From assembly GCA_023396115.1 (NCBI GenBank), contig JAEWXC010000035.1:1-64000 (forward strand): 64,000 nt of DNA, given 5' to 3'. Position numbers and translations under genes: made by a program. The notes beneath the pieces were generated by a model. That model ran no database searches and was not told the origin of the DNA. It was given only the letters and a program-made list of their open reading frames with translations. Origin of the DNA: Actinomycetes bacterium (GTDB taxonomy: Bacteria > Actinomycetota > Actinomycetes > Propionibacteriales > Nocardioidaceae). Shown piece by piece: positions 7,391 through 15,757 of the stretch. Every line of letters begins with the position of its first letter. Positions within the stretch are counted from its first letter, which is position 1.

Positions 7391-8542
7391 TCAGGCCCGG
7401 GACAGCACCAGGTCCGCGAACCGTTCGCCCATCTCGACGTGGGTCTGCGGTGCGGGGTGCAGCGCGTCGGGCAGCGGGTGCCGGTCGTGGTCGGCCTCGC
7501 CGTACAGCTCCAACCCGCTGAGCAGGTGCAGCTGCGGGTCCTCGGTGCGCCGGGCCGCGTGCACCTGCGCCACCGCCTCCCGCACCCCCTCCAGGGTGAG
7601 CGCCCCGAACGCCACCTGCTCGGGAGACCCGGTGGCACGGAAGGCCAGCCGCCCCTCGGCCAGCGCCTCGGGGTCGGGCAGCGCCGGCCCCGGGGTCCGT
7701 TCGTGGATCGGGCACAGCACCGGGGTGACGAGCCACAACGGCACGTCGGGGTGCCCGGCGCGGACCCGGTCCAGGAAGCCGTGCAGGGCCGGGACGAACG
7801 CCCGGCGGCGCATCAGGTCGAGGTTGACGACGTTGATCCCGATCTTCAGCGACACCAGGTCCGCGGGGGTGCGGGCCAGGTGGTCGGCGGTGAACGGGTC
7901 CAGCAGGGCGCTGCCGCCGTAGGAGCGGTTCACCAGCTCCCAACCGGCCCGGCGCGCCGCCACCGCCGGCCAGGTCCCGGTCGGGTGGGTGGCGTTGGAA
8001 CCCTGGCTGATCGAACTGCCGTGGTGCAGCCAGCGGCGCCCCGCCGGGACCGGCGTGACCGGGGCGTCGGTGCGCACCTCCACCAGCCGGGTCGCCTCGT
8101 CGTGCGGCAGCCACACCTCGACCCGACGGGTCACGCCCACCGGGCCCGGCACCTCGAACCGCAGCGTCCCCGCCGACCCGGTGACCAGCCCGGTCGGGGC
8201 CCCGGTCATCGGGTCCACGTCCATCAGGTCCCCGCCGTCGAGGGAGCCCGAGGCCACGACCACCCCGTCCACGACCAGTTCGTGGACGCCCGGGGGTCGG
8301 GGCGTGCCGCCGTGGGAGCGCCGGATCGCGATCGCGTGGACCTCCACCACCGAGGCGGTCGAGGTGAACGCGACCCGCACACCCGAGGGCTGCTGCCCGG
8401 CCATCAGCAGCATCGCGTCGGCTCCCCGGGCCTCGGCGTGCTCGGGGAGCCGGCTCACCACCAGCCCCCGCTCGTCGCGCAGCAGTGCCGCAGCACCGAG
8501 CACGTGGTCGTGGGTCAGGGGCACACGGTGGGTCAGGCTCAT
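7391..8542 (-). CDS. SGNH/GDSL-type hydrolase
   Basis: A 383-residue protein with an N-terminal beta-rich domain (about residues 1-165) and a C-terminal SGNH esterase domain. Catalytic blocks are visible: HHGSSISQG carries the nucleophilic Ser, SYGGS carries the block II Gly, GINVVN carries the block III Asn, and PDALHPAPQ near the C-terminus carries Asp and His. No signal peptide is obvious, so it is probably cytosolic. Related two-domain enzymes are esterases or acyltransferases on small molecules or glycans. It converges on the LCP gene and is divergent from the galactan operon. Confidence 0.85.
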   Translation of the reverse strand: MSLTHRVPLTHDHVLGAAALLRDERGLVVSRLPEHAEARGADAMLLMAGQQPSGVRVAFTSTASVVEVHAIAIRRSHGGTPRPPGVHELVVDGVVVASGSLDGGDLMDVDPMTGAPTGLVTGSAGTLRFEVPGPVGVTRRVEVWLPHDEATRLVEVRTDAPVTPVPAGRRWLHHGSSISQGSNATHPTGTWPAVAARRAGWELVNRSYGGSALLDPFTADHLARTPADLVSLKIGINVVNLDLMRRRAFVPALHGFLDRVRAGHPDVPLWLVTPVLCPIHERTPGPALPDPEALAEGRLAFRATGSPEQVAFGALTLEGVREAVAQVHAARRTEDPQLHLLSGLELYGEADHDRHPLPDALHPAPQTHVEMGERFADLVLSRA

Positions 8543-8630
8543 ACGGCCACGGTCGCACAGCGGCCCGGCGCCGGCGTGAGGTGTCCCACGTCCCCGGCCC
8601 GGCGACGGGGGAGCCGGGCCGGCATGCGCC

Positions 8631-8636
8631 TATCCT
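8631..8636 (+). promoter_or_regulatory. -10 box TATCCT of galactan operon
   Basis: TATCCT ends 7 bp before the GTG at 8644, which predicts leaderless transcription of the operon. Confidence 0.55.
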
Positions 8637-8643
8637 CGGGGCC

Positions 8644-9585
8644 GTGACCTCCAGCCCACCCGACGCCCGGCCCGCTCCCGAGCCCCGCATCGTCGCGGTC
8701 GTCGTCACCTTCAACCGCCTCGGACTCGTCCAGCGCCTCCTCGAGCGGCTGCGCGCGGAGTCCCGGCTGGCCCGGGTCGTGGTGGTCGACAACGCCTCCA
8801 CCGACGGCACCGGTGACTGGCTGCGCGGCCAGGCCGACGACCTGGTGCACCCGTTGCTGCTGGAGTCCAACACCGGGGGTGCCGGCGGTTTCGCTGCCGG
8901 GCTCGACGCCGCGGTGGCCGCCGGTGCCGACCTGGTCTGGCTGATGGACGACGACGGCACCCCCGACCCCGACTGCCTGGGCACGCTGCTCGAGCACCAC
9001 GGTGCGCTCGACTTCTGGGGTCCGGTCGTGGTCGACGAGACCGACCCGGACCGCCTGGTCTTCCCGATCCGGCTGCCCGGCGGCACCCGGGTCGTGCACG
9101 ACACCGCCTCGGTGCGGGCCGCCGGCGTCGACGGACTGGTCCGCGGCGTCGTCATCCCGTTCAACGGGGTGCTGGTCACCTCCGAGCTGGTGGACCGGAT
9201 CGGCACCGTGCGGGCCGAGCTGTTCATCTGGGGCGACGACCACGAGTACCGGCTGCGTGCCGAGGCGGCCGGGGCCCGGATCGCCACCGTGGTCGACGCC
9301 CGGTTCCGGCACCCCGCAGTGGGCGAGCTGGGCACCCGGATGGCGTTCGGGCGCACCACCTACAACCACAGCCCCAGCGACCTCAAGCACTACTGCATGG
9401 CCCGCAACAACCTGGTCAACCTGCGCACCTACAAGGGCTGGCCGCACGCCCTGGCGTTCGTCGCCAAGACCGTGTGGTTCTACTCGTTCACCCGCCGCGA
9501 CGCCGGACGGCTCCGGCTCAGCGCCCGCGCGATGCTCGCGGGGCTGCGCGGCGACTTCACCGGACACCGGGAGTTCCTGCGATGA
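8644..9585 (+). CDS. GT2 glycosyltransferase, GlfT1-like
   Basis: A 313-residue family 2 glycosyltransferase. Motifs are VVVTFNRLGLV, VDNASTDGTG, NTGGAGGF and the metal-binding LMDDDGTPD; a C-terminal acidic motif WGDDHEYRLR supplies the likely base. The end (ARNNLVNLRTYKG then WFYSFTRRD) resembles mycobacterial GlfT1, which adds the first two galactofuranose residues to the lipid-linked rhamnosyl acceptor. It is the first gene of the operon holding glf and glfT2, which supports galactofuranose as donor. GTG start, no leader. It overlaps the next gene as ATGA. Confidence 0.75.
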   Translation: MTSSPPDARPAPEPRIVAVVVTFNRLGLVQRLLERLRAESRLARVVVVDNASTDGTGDWLRGQADDLVHPLLLESNTGGAGGFAAGLDAAVAAGADLVWLMDDDGTPDPDCLGTLLEHHGALDFWGPVVVDETDPDRLVFPIRLPGGTRVVHDTASVRAAGVDGLVRGVVIPFNGVLVTSELVDRIGTVRAELFIWGDDHEYRLRAEAAGARIATVVDARFRHPAVGELGTRMAFGRTTYNHSPSDLKHYCMARNNLVNLRTYKGWPHALAFVAKTVWFYSFTRRDAGRLRLSARAMLAGLRGDFTGHREFLR

Positions 9586-10526
9586 CCGATCCCGGCCCCA
9601 CCAGCACCGGGCACGAGACCGTCGGCGTCGTCGTGGTCACCTACAACCGCGCCGACCTGCTGCGCCGCACCCTGACCGCGCTCGCCGCGAGCACCCGGGC
9701 GGCCGAGAAGGTCTACGTCGTCGACAACGCCTCCACCGACCACACCGCCCAGGTGCTGGCCGAGAGCCGGCTGCCCGGCCTGGAGGTGATCCGCCTGAGC
9801 GAGAACACCGGCGGGGCGGGCGGCTTCCGGACCGGTGTCGAGGCCGCCACCGCCGCCGGGCTCGACCGGATCTGGCTGATCGACGACGACGTCGTCCCGG
9901 CACCCGACTGCCTGGCGGTGCTGATGGCCGCCGACGAGGACTGCCTGATGGTGGTCCGCGAGGACCTCTCCGGAGCCCTGGTGGAGAAGGCCGCGCTCAC
10001 CTTCGACCTGCGTCGCTGGTGGATCGCCAAGCCCAAGACCGCGATGGTCGAGACCCGCTACGGCACCCGGGAGAACATGCCCGCACGGGTGCCGGTGGAG
10101 AACGTCGCCTTCGAGGGGTTCATGCTGCGACGCTCGGTGGTGGAGCAGATCGGGCTGCCCGACGACTCCTTCTTCATCTTCTACGACGACGTCGACTACG
10201 CCATCCGGGCGCGGAAGGCCGGTCACACCATCTGGGCCCTGCGCGACGCCGTCCTGGTCCGCCAGCTCGACTTCAACCAGCAGCACGACCTGGCCGGGTG
10301 GAAGGGGTACTACATGTACCGCAACCTCTTCGCCGTGCACTTCCGGCACGGGGAGAACGCCCTGGTCCGCGCCAAGCCGTGGTGGCTGGCCCTGGCGGTG
10401 GTGCTGCTCAGCCCGCTGCGCTCGGGGCTGCGCGGGACCGTGGGGGAGTCGCGCAACGTGCTGCGCGCCCTGCGTGACGCCCGCCGCATGCGACGCACCC
10501 CCGGTGCGCCGACTCGGTCGCCGTGA
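9582..10526 (+). CDS. Second GT2 glycosyltransferase of galactan operon
   Basis: A 314-residue paralogue of the preceding enzyme, with VVVTYNRADLL, VDNASTDHTA, ENTGGAGGF, LIDDDVVPAPD and FYDDVDYAIRARKAG. The C-terminal region (YYMYRNLFAVHFRHGE, then a hydrophobic segment) differs from GlfT1. It may add the sugar before galactan initiation (a rhamnosyl step) or a second initiating or branching residue; the sequence does not decide. Its start overlaps the upstream stop and its product should work on the same lipid-linked acceptor at the inner membrane face. Confidence 0.75.
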   Translation: MTDPGPTSTGHETVGVVVVTYNRADLLRRTLTALAASTRAAEKVYVVDNASTDHTAQVLAESRLPGLEVIRLSENTGGAGGFRTGVEAATAAGLDRIWLIDDDVVPAPDCLAVLMAADEDCLMVVREDLSGALVEKAALTFDLRRWWIAKPKTAMVETRYGTRENMPARVPVENVAFEGFMLRRSVVEQIGLPDDSFFIFYDDVDYAIRARKAGHTIWALRDAVLVRQLDFNQQHDLAGWKGYYMYRNLFAVHFRHGENALVRAKPWWLALAVVLLSPLRSGLRGTVGESRNVLRALRDARRMRRTPGAPTRSP

Positions 10527-10536
10527 GCTGCCTCGG

Positions 10537-10542
10537 TAGACT
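10537..10542 (+). promoter_or_regulatory. Possible internal -10 box TAGACT before glf
   Basis: Sits 39 bp before the glf start, in the only real gap (55 bp) of the operon, so glf-glfT2-wzm-wzt could also be transcribed separately. Confidence 0.35.
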
Positions 10543-10581
10543 TCCACGGCGGTTCCCGTGCCTTCCCTGAGGAGAAACCCC

Positions 10582-11790
10582 TTGTCCGACACTGCTTCGA
10601 ACGCTGCGCCCACCGCTGCCCGACCCGACCTGGTGGTCGTCGGCAGCGGTTTCTTCGGCCTCACGGTCGCCGAGCGCTGCGCCAGCGAGCTGGGGCTGAA
10701 GGTCCTCGTCCTGGAGCGCCGCCACCACATCGGCGGCAACGCCTACTCCGAGTTCGACCCGGAGACCGGGATCGAGGTGCACCAGTACGGCACGCACCTC
10801 TTCCACACCTCCAACAAGAAGGTCTGGGAGTACGTCAACCGGTTCACCGACTTCACCAACTACTCCCACCGGGTGTTCGCGAAGTACCAGGGGCAGGTCT
10901 ACTCCTTCCCGATGAACCTGGGCCTGATCAACCAGTTCTTCGGCAAGTCCCACACCCCCGACGAGGCCCGTGCGCTGATCGCCGAGCAGGCTGGCGAGTT
11001 CGAGACCTCCGAGGCCAAGAACCTCGAGGAGAAGGCGATCAGCCTGATCGGTCGTCCGCTGTACGAGGCGTTCGTCAAGGGCTACACCTCCAAGCAGTGG
11101 CAGACCGACCCCACCGAGCTGAGCCCGGACATCATCACGCGGCTCCCGGTGCGCTACACCTTCGACAACCGCTACTTCAACGACACCTGGGAGGGTCTGC
11201 CCGTCGACGGGTACACCGCCTGGCTGGAGCGGATGGCCGAGCACGAGAACATCGAGGTCCGCCTCGAGACCGACTTCTTCGACGTGATCGACGAGTACAA
11301 GGGCGTCGTCCCGATCGTCTACACCGGTCCGGTCGACGAGTACTTCGACAACTCCGAGGGCCGCCTGTCCTGGCGCACCATCGACCTGGAGGCCGAGACC
11401 CTCGACGTCGACGACTTCCAGGGCACCGGCGTGGTCAACGCCAACGACCCCGAGCTGCCCTACACCCGGGTGCTGGAGTTCAAGCACCTGCACCCCGAGC
11501 GCCAGCACCTGGCCGGCAAGACCATCGTGGTGCACGAGTACAGCCGCTTCGCCGAGGAGGGCGACGAGCCGTACTACCCGATCAACACCGCCGAGGACCG
11601 CGAGAAGCTGCTCAAGTACCGCGACCTGGCCGCCAAGGAGCCGATGGTGCTCTTCGGTGGCCGTCTGGGCACCTACAAGTACCTGGACATGCACATGGCC
11701 ATCGGCTCGGCGCTGTCGATGTACGAGAACAAGCTGAAGCCGCACTTCGCCGAGGGAGCGGAGTTCAAGTCCGGAGGCGTGGACGCGTGA
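10582..11790 (+). CDS. glf: UDP-galactopyranose mutase
   Basis: A 402-residue flavoenzyme that interconverts UDP-galactopyranose and UDP-galactofuranose, the donor for galactan. Visible are the FAD dinucleotide motif VVGSGFFGLTVAE, ERRHHIGGNAYSE, HQYGTHLFHTSN, KGYTSKQWQTDP and the C-terminal FGGRLGTYKYLDMHMAIGSA. Length matches bacterial UGM. The start is taken as TTG 10582 because TGAGGAG (10568-10574) is at ideal spacing; the earlier in-frame GTG at 10558 would put that ribosome site inside the gene. Its stop overlaps glfT2 as GTGA. Confidence 0.95.
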   Translation: MSDTASNAAPTAARPDLVVVGSGFFGLTVAERCASELGLKVLVLERRHHIGGNAYSEFDPETGIEVHQYGTHLFHTSNKKVWEYVNRFTDFTNYSHRVFAKYQGQVYSFPMNLGLINQFFGKSHTPDEARALIAEQAGEFETSEAKNLEEKAISLIGRPLYEAFVKGYTSKQWQTDPTELSPDIITRLPVRYTFDNRYFNDTWEGLPVDGYTAWLERMAEHENIEVRLETDFFDVIDEYKGVVPIVYTGPVDEYFDNSEGRLSWRTIDLEAETLDVDDFQGTGVVNANDPELPYTRVLEFKHLHPERQHLAGKTIVVHEYSRFAEEGDEPYYPINTAEDREKLLKYRDLAAKEPMVLFGGRLGTYKYLDMHMAIGSALSMYENKLKPHFAEGAEFKSGGVDA

Positions 11791-13820
11791 ACACCCAGAC
11801 CACTGAAACCCCGACCGACACCGTGACCGGCACCGCCCGTCGGGTGCTGCAGCGGCAGATCCTGCCCGCCGACCGCGACGTCGACGTGCTGCCGCTCTAC
11901 GTCGACCCCGACACGATCACCCTGGACGCCGACCGCTACGACATCGGCGGCAACGCGGGCGCCAAGGCGGTCAACAACGCCACGATCCGCCAGTCGGTCG
12001 CCTCGGGGGAGACGATCCGTCCCGAGCAGATCACCGGCCGGCACACGGTCCGGATCCTGGCCGGCTCACGACTCTCGTTCGGCACCTACTTCAACGGTTT
12101 CCCGGCCGGCTACTGGCGTCGCTGGACCGTGGTCGACGACGTCCGCCTCACCGTGAGCCTGTCCGGTGCGGGCGCGGCGGTCACCGTCTACCGGTCGATG
12201 GCCAACGGGCGCAGCCAGCGCGTCGACTCCGCCACCCTGGACGAGGACTCCGGCGAGTTCACCTTCGACCTGTCGCTCAAGCCGTTCGTGGACGGTGGTT
12301 GGTACTGGTACGACGTGACCGCCGCCGACACCGACGTCGAGGTGGGCGCCACCTGGGACGCCGAGGTGCCCGCGGACCGGGTCGAGCCCGGCTCGCTGGC
12401 GATCGCGATCACCACCATGAACCGGCCCGAGTTCTGCTCCGAGCTGCTCAGCCAGCTGGCCGGCGACGAGGGCGTCAAGGCCGTCCTGGACCGGGTCTAC
12501 GTGATGGAGCAGGGCACCCAGAAGGTGCGCGACGCCGTGGCGTTCCCGGCGGCCAGCCAGGCGCTGGGCGAGCTGCTCGAGGTCGTGGAGCAGGGCAACC
12601 TGGGTGGGTCGGGCGGCTACGCCCGTGGACAGCTGGAGATCCTCAAGGCCGGCACCGCCACCTACGCGATGATGATGGACGATGACGTCGTCTGCGAGCC
12701 CGAGGGCATCATCCGTGCGGTCACCTTCGCCGACCTGGCCAAGCGGCCCACCATCGTCGGTGGCCACATGTTCAGCCTCTACGACCGCTCGCGGCTGTAC
12801 TCGCTGGGTGAGGTCGTCAGCCCGTGGAACTTCTGGTGGCAGTCGCCCTCGACGGTCTACAACGACTGGGACTTCTCCGCGCGCAACCTGCGCTCGGCCC
12901 GCTGGCTGCACCGCCGCGTCGACGTGGACTTCAACGGCTGGTTCATGTGCCTGATCCCCACCGAGACGCTGCGTGAGGTGGGCCTGTCGCTGCCGTTGTT
13001 CATCAAGTGGGACGACTCCGAGTTCGGGCTCCGGGCCAAGCAGGCCGGCTACCCGACGGTCTCCTTCCCCGGCGCGGCGGTGTGGCACATCCCGTGGACC
13101 GACAAGAACGACGGCGTGGACTGGCAGTCCTACTTCCACCAGCGCAACCGGCTGGTGGCCGCGCTGATCCACTCGCCCTACGAGCGCGGCGGCCGGCTGC
13201 TGGTGGACTCCTTCACCCACCAGATCAAGCACATCGCCTCGATGCAGTACTCCACCGCCGAGTTGCGGCTGATGGCGATGGAGGACGTGCTGGCCGGTCC
13301 GCAGCAGCTGCACGAGGACCTGGCCACGAAGCTCCCCGAGATCAATGCCTTCCGCAAGCAGTTCTCCGACGCGGTGCTCGAGGCCGACGTGGACGCGTTC
13401 CCGCCGGTGCGCCGCTCCAAGGTCAAGCGCGGGGGACGCGACGAGTTCGACATCCCCGGGCGGCTGTCCCGGATGGTCGGTGCGGGCCTGGCCCCGCTGC
13501 GCCAGCTGAAGAAGCCTCGTCCGCTGAGCCGTCAGCACCCCGAGGCGGCGCTGGCCGGCATGGACGCCAAGTGGTACCGGCTGGCCAGCCTGGACTCGGC
13601 GATCGTCTCGATGCAGGACGGCACCTCCGCCGCGCTCTACCAGCGTGACCCGGAGGTCTTCAAGGACCTGACCCGGCGCACCGTGGAGCTGCACAAGCGG
13701 TTCCGTGCCGAGTGGCCCCGGCTGGCCGAGCAGTACCGTGCCGCGCTGCCGGAGATCACCTCGCCCGAGGCGTGGGAGAAGACCTTCGCCCCGTGGACCG
13801 GCGAGGCGGACGGGCAGTGA
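11787..13820 (+). CDS. glfT2: GlfT2-type galactofuranosyltransferase (galactan polymerase)
   Basis: A 677-residue processive family 2 enzyme that extends galactan from UDP-Galf. It has the GlfT2 layout: an N-terminal beta-sandwich (about residues 40-200), a GT-A core (about 205-460) and a C-terminal helical part. Active-site residues are recognisable: metal-binding Asp298-Asp300 (MMMDDDV), Asp409-Asp410 in KWDDSEFGLRAKQAGY, and His434 and Trp437 in WHIPW. The GTG start overlaps the glf stop. Arabinan genes are not seen in the window, so the polymer may be a plain galactan rather than arabinogalactan. Confidence 0.93.
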   Translation: MNTQTTETPTDTVTGTARRVLQRQILPADRDVDVLPLYVDPDTITLDADRYDIGGNAGAKAVNNATIRQSVASGETIRPEQITGRHTVRILAGSRLSFGTYFNGFPAGYWRRWTVVDDVRLTVSLSGAGAAVTVYRSMANGRSQRVDSATLDEDSGEFTFDLSLKPFVDGGWYWYDVTAADTDVEVGATWDAEVPADRVEPGSLAIAITTMNRPEFCSELLSQLAGDEGVKAVLDRVYVMEQGTQKVRDAVAFPAASQALGELLEVVEQGNLGGSGGYARGQLEILKAGTATYAMMMDDDVVCEPEGIIRAVTFADLAKRPTIVGGHMFSLYDRSRLYSLGEVVSPWNFWWQSPSTVYNDWDFSARNLRSARWLHRRVDVDFNGWFMCLIPTETLREVGLSLPLFIKWDDSEFGLRAKQAGYPTVSFPGAAVWHIPWTDKNDGVDWQSYFHQRNRLVAALIHSPYERGGRLLVDSFTHQIKHIASMQYSTAELRLMAMEDVLAGPQQLHEDLATKLPEINAFRKQFSDAVLEADVDAFPPVRRSKVKRGGRDEFDIPGRLSRMVGAGLAPLRQLKKPRPLSRQHPEAALAGMDAKWYRLASLDSAIVSMQDGTSAALYQRDPEVFKDLTRRTVELHKRFRAEWPRLAEQYRAALPEITSPEAWEKTFAPWTGEADGQ

Positions 13821-14740
13821 GCAGCGCCGGGGTCGCGCCGGAGGGAGCCCAGCCCACGGCTCAGCGGGACCTGAGCGGCGTGCCGCTGACGCCGCCGGCG
13901 GCCACCTCGGGACTGCTGGAGGTGTTCCGCCGCCGGTACCTGCTCAAGCTGCTGGTGCGCCGGGAGATCTCGGCCCGCTACGACAACTCGGTCCTGGGCC
14001 TGGCCTGGTCGTACCTGATGCCGCTGACGCGGTTCTGCATGTACTACTTCCTGTTCCAGGTGATGATCGGCCGCGGCGGTTCGATGGAGAACTTCGCGGT
14101 CCACCTGTTCGCGGGGATGGTGATCGTCAACTACTTCACCGAGACCTTCAACTCCGGCACCCGCTCGATCATGGGCAACAAGGCGCTGGTGCGGAAGATG
14201 TCCCTGCCCCGGGAGATGTTCCCGGTGGCGGCGATGCTGGTCTCGCTGTACCACACGCTCCCGCAGTTGGGCCTGCTCATCGTGGTCGGGCTGCTGCAGG
14301 GCTGGACCCCGGACCCGGTCGGGATGCTCGCGGTGGCCCTCGGTTTCAGCCTGGTGGCGGTCCTGGGCACCGGTCTGGGCCTGCTCTTCAGCGCGCTGAA
14401 CGTCTACTTCCGCGACTTCGGCAAGCTGGTGCAGGTGCTCACCATGTTCACCAACTTCATGGTGCCGATGATGTACCCGTACACGCTGGTCAAGGAGCGC
14501 TTCGGTGAGGGCATCGGGCACACCCTGTACCTGCTCAACCCGCTCGCCGAGGCGGTGCTGCTGATGCAGCGCGGGTTCTGGGTGGGCACCACCTCGGACC
14601 CCGACGCCACCATCGCCGAGCACCTGCCCGGTGACCTGTTCCTGCGCGGCGGGCTGATGCTGCTGGCTGCCCTGGTCTTCCTGGGCGTCGCGCAGTGGGC
14701 GTTCAGCCGGCTCGAGGCCAAGATCCCGGAGCGCATCTGA
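13817..14740 (+). CDS. wzm: ABC-2 type polysaccharide export permease
   Basis: A 307-residue membrane protein with about six hydrophobic segments in the ABC-2/Wzm arrangement: a cytosolic amphipathic start (LLVRREISARYDNSVLGLAWSYLMPL) and the conserved FYFRDFGK-like loop (NVYFRDFGKLVQVL). With the next gene it should flip or export the finished lipid-linked galactan, as the RfbD/RfbE pair does in mycobacteria. The GTG start overlaps the glfT2 stop and its own stop overlaps the ATPase start, so the transporter is translationally coupled to the polymerase. Confidence 0.9.
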   Translation: MSSAGVAPEGAQPTAQRDLSGVPLTPPAATSGLLEVFRRRYLLKLLVRREISARYDNSVLGLAWSYLMPLTRFCMYYFLFQVMIGRGGSMENFAVHLFAGMVIVNYFTETFNSGTRSIMGNKALVRKMSLPREMFPVAAMLVSLYHTLPQLGLLIVVGLLQGWTPDPVGMLAVALGFSLVAVLGTGLGLLFSALNVYFRDFGKLVQVLTMFTNFMVPMMYPYTLVKERFGEGIGHTLYLLNPLAEAVLLMQRGFWVGTTSDPDATIAEHLPGDLFLRGGLMLLAALVFLGVAQWAFSRLEAKIPERI

Positions 14741-15522
14741 TGACCGAGTCGATCGTCCTCAACGACGTCACCAAGACGTTCACGATGCGCTACCACCGCT
14801 CGATCAAGCGGGTGGCGATGGCCAAGCTCCGCGGCCAGCCCACGCACGAGACCTTCCAGGCCGTCGACGGGGTCTCCTTCACCGTCGAGCAGGGCGAGTC
14901 GATCGGCCTGATGGGCCTCAACGGCTCGGGCAAGTCGACCCTGCTCAAGCTGATCAACGGCACGATGAAGCCCGACGGCGGCTCGGTGCTGGCCCGCGGA
15001 CGCATCGCCGGCCTGATCGCCACCGGGGCCGGGTTCCACAACCAGCTCTCGGGCCGGGAGAACCTCTACCTCAACGCCGCGATCCTGGGCATGACCGAGG
15101 CCGAGACCGCCCGCAAGTTCGACGACATCGTCGAGTTCGCCGAGCTCGGCAAGTTCCTCGACGTGCCGGTGGGGCACTACTCCTCGGGGATGAGCGCACG
15201 GCTCGGGTTCGCGATCGCGATCCACGTCGACTCCGACATCTTCCTGGCCGACGAGGTGCTCGCGGTGGGGGACAAGCCCTTCAAGCGCAAGTGCCTGGAG
15301 CGGATGCAGCAGGTCCGCGAGTCCGGTCGCACGCTGTTCTACGTCAGCCACTCGCCGGGCTCGGTGCGCAAGATGTGCGACCGCGTCGTGGTGCTGGAGA
15401 AGGGCCGCGTGGGCTTCGACGGTCCGGTGGGCGAGGGCATTCGCTACCTCAAGTACGACGACAAGTCGGGCAGTGCCAGCGAGGAGGAGTTGCTGGAGGA
15501 CGAGATGGGCAACGACATCTGA
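14740..15522 (+). CDS. wzt: ABC transporter ATPase for polysaccharide export
   Basis: A 260-residue ATPase of the Wzt/TagH class. Walker A is GLNGSGKST, the signature is YSSGMSARL, Walker B is DIFLADEVLAVGD and the switch His is in YVSHSPGSVRKMC. It lacks the long C-terminal carbohydrate-binding domain of O-antigen Wzt proteins and ends in an acidic tail, as in galactan or teichoic acid exporters that do not need chain-end recognition. It is the last gene of the operon and is followed by a clear terminator. Confidence 0.92.
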   Translation: MTESIVLNDVTKTFTMRYHRSIKRVAMAKLRGQPTHETFQAVDGVSFTVEQGESIGLMGLNGSGKSTLLKLINGTMKPDGGSVLARGRIAGLIATGAGFHNQLSGRENLYLNAAILGMTEAETARKFDDIVEFAELGKFLDVPVGHYSSGMSARLGFAIAIHVDSDIFLADEVLAVGDKPFKRKCLERMQQVRESGRTLFYVSHSPGSVRKMCDRVVVLEKGRVGFDGPVGEGIRYLKYDDKSGSASEEELLEDEMGNDI

Positions 15523-15553
15523 CCTCCGGGCCCTTCCCGGCAGCCCGTGTGCC

Positions 15554-15584
15554 ACGACCCGGTTCCCCTGGGGGACCGGGTCGT
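15554..15584 (+). terminator. Terminator of galactan operon
   Basis: Arms of about 15 bp (ACGACCCGGT with ACCGGGTCGT, then CCCC with GGGG) contain one G-T pair and a tiny loop, starting 31 bp after wzt. Confidence 0.7.
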
Positions 15585-15612
15585 TCGCCGTCTACGGGCG
15601 GGTCGAGCGCGG

Positions 15613-15757
15613 TAGCCTGACTTGACTTTCTGATTTTCGTCGGCGTGTCGACTGGAAATTACAGCGTTGTAGTTACTCAGAAACTCTTGTTGCCTCGTGT
15701 GACTGATGTGAAAGTTGCTTCCTGTGTGACCTTCCCCCACGCACTGGAGCAACTCGT
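15613..15757 (+). promoter_or_regulatory. AT-rich promoter/leader of secreted amidase gene
   Basis: TAGCCT at 15613-15618 is a -10 candidate. If it is used, about 130 nt of untranslated leader follow, far more AT-rich than the surroundings (15622-15720). TTGACT, ATTTTC and repeated TGTGA steps are seen, but no known riboswitch core. GGAG (15746-15749) is the ribosome site, 8 bp before ATG 15758. Confidence 0.4.

Noticed and set aside
10558..10584. GTG 10558 as the glf start
   Set aside because: It would place the strong TGAGGAG ribosome site inside the coding region; TTG 10582 has correct spacing and fits the family N-terminus.
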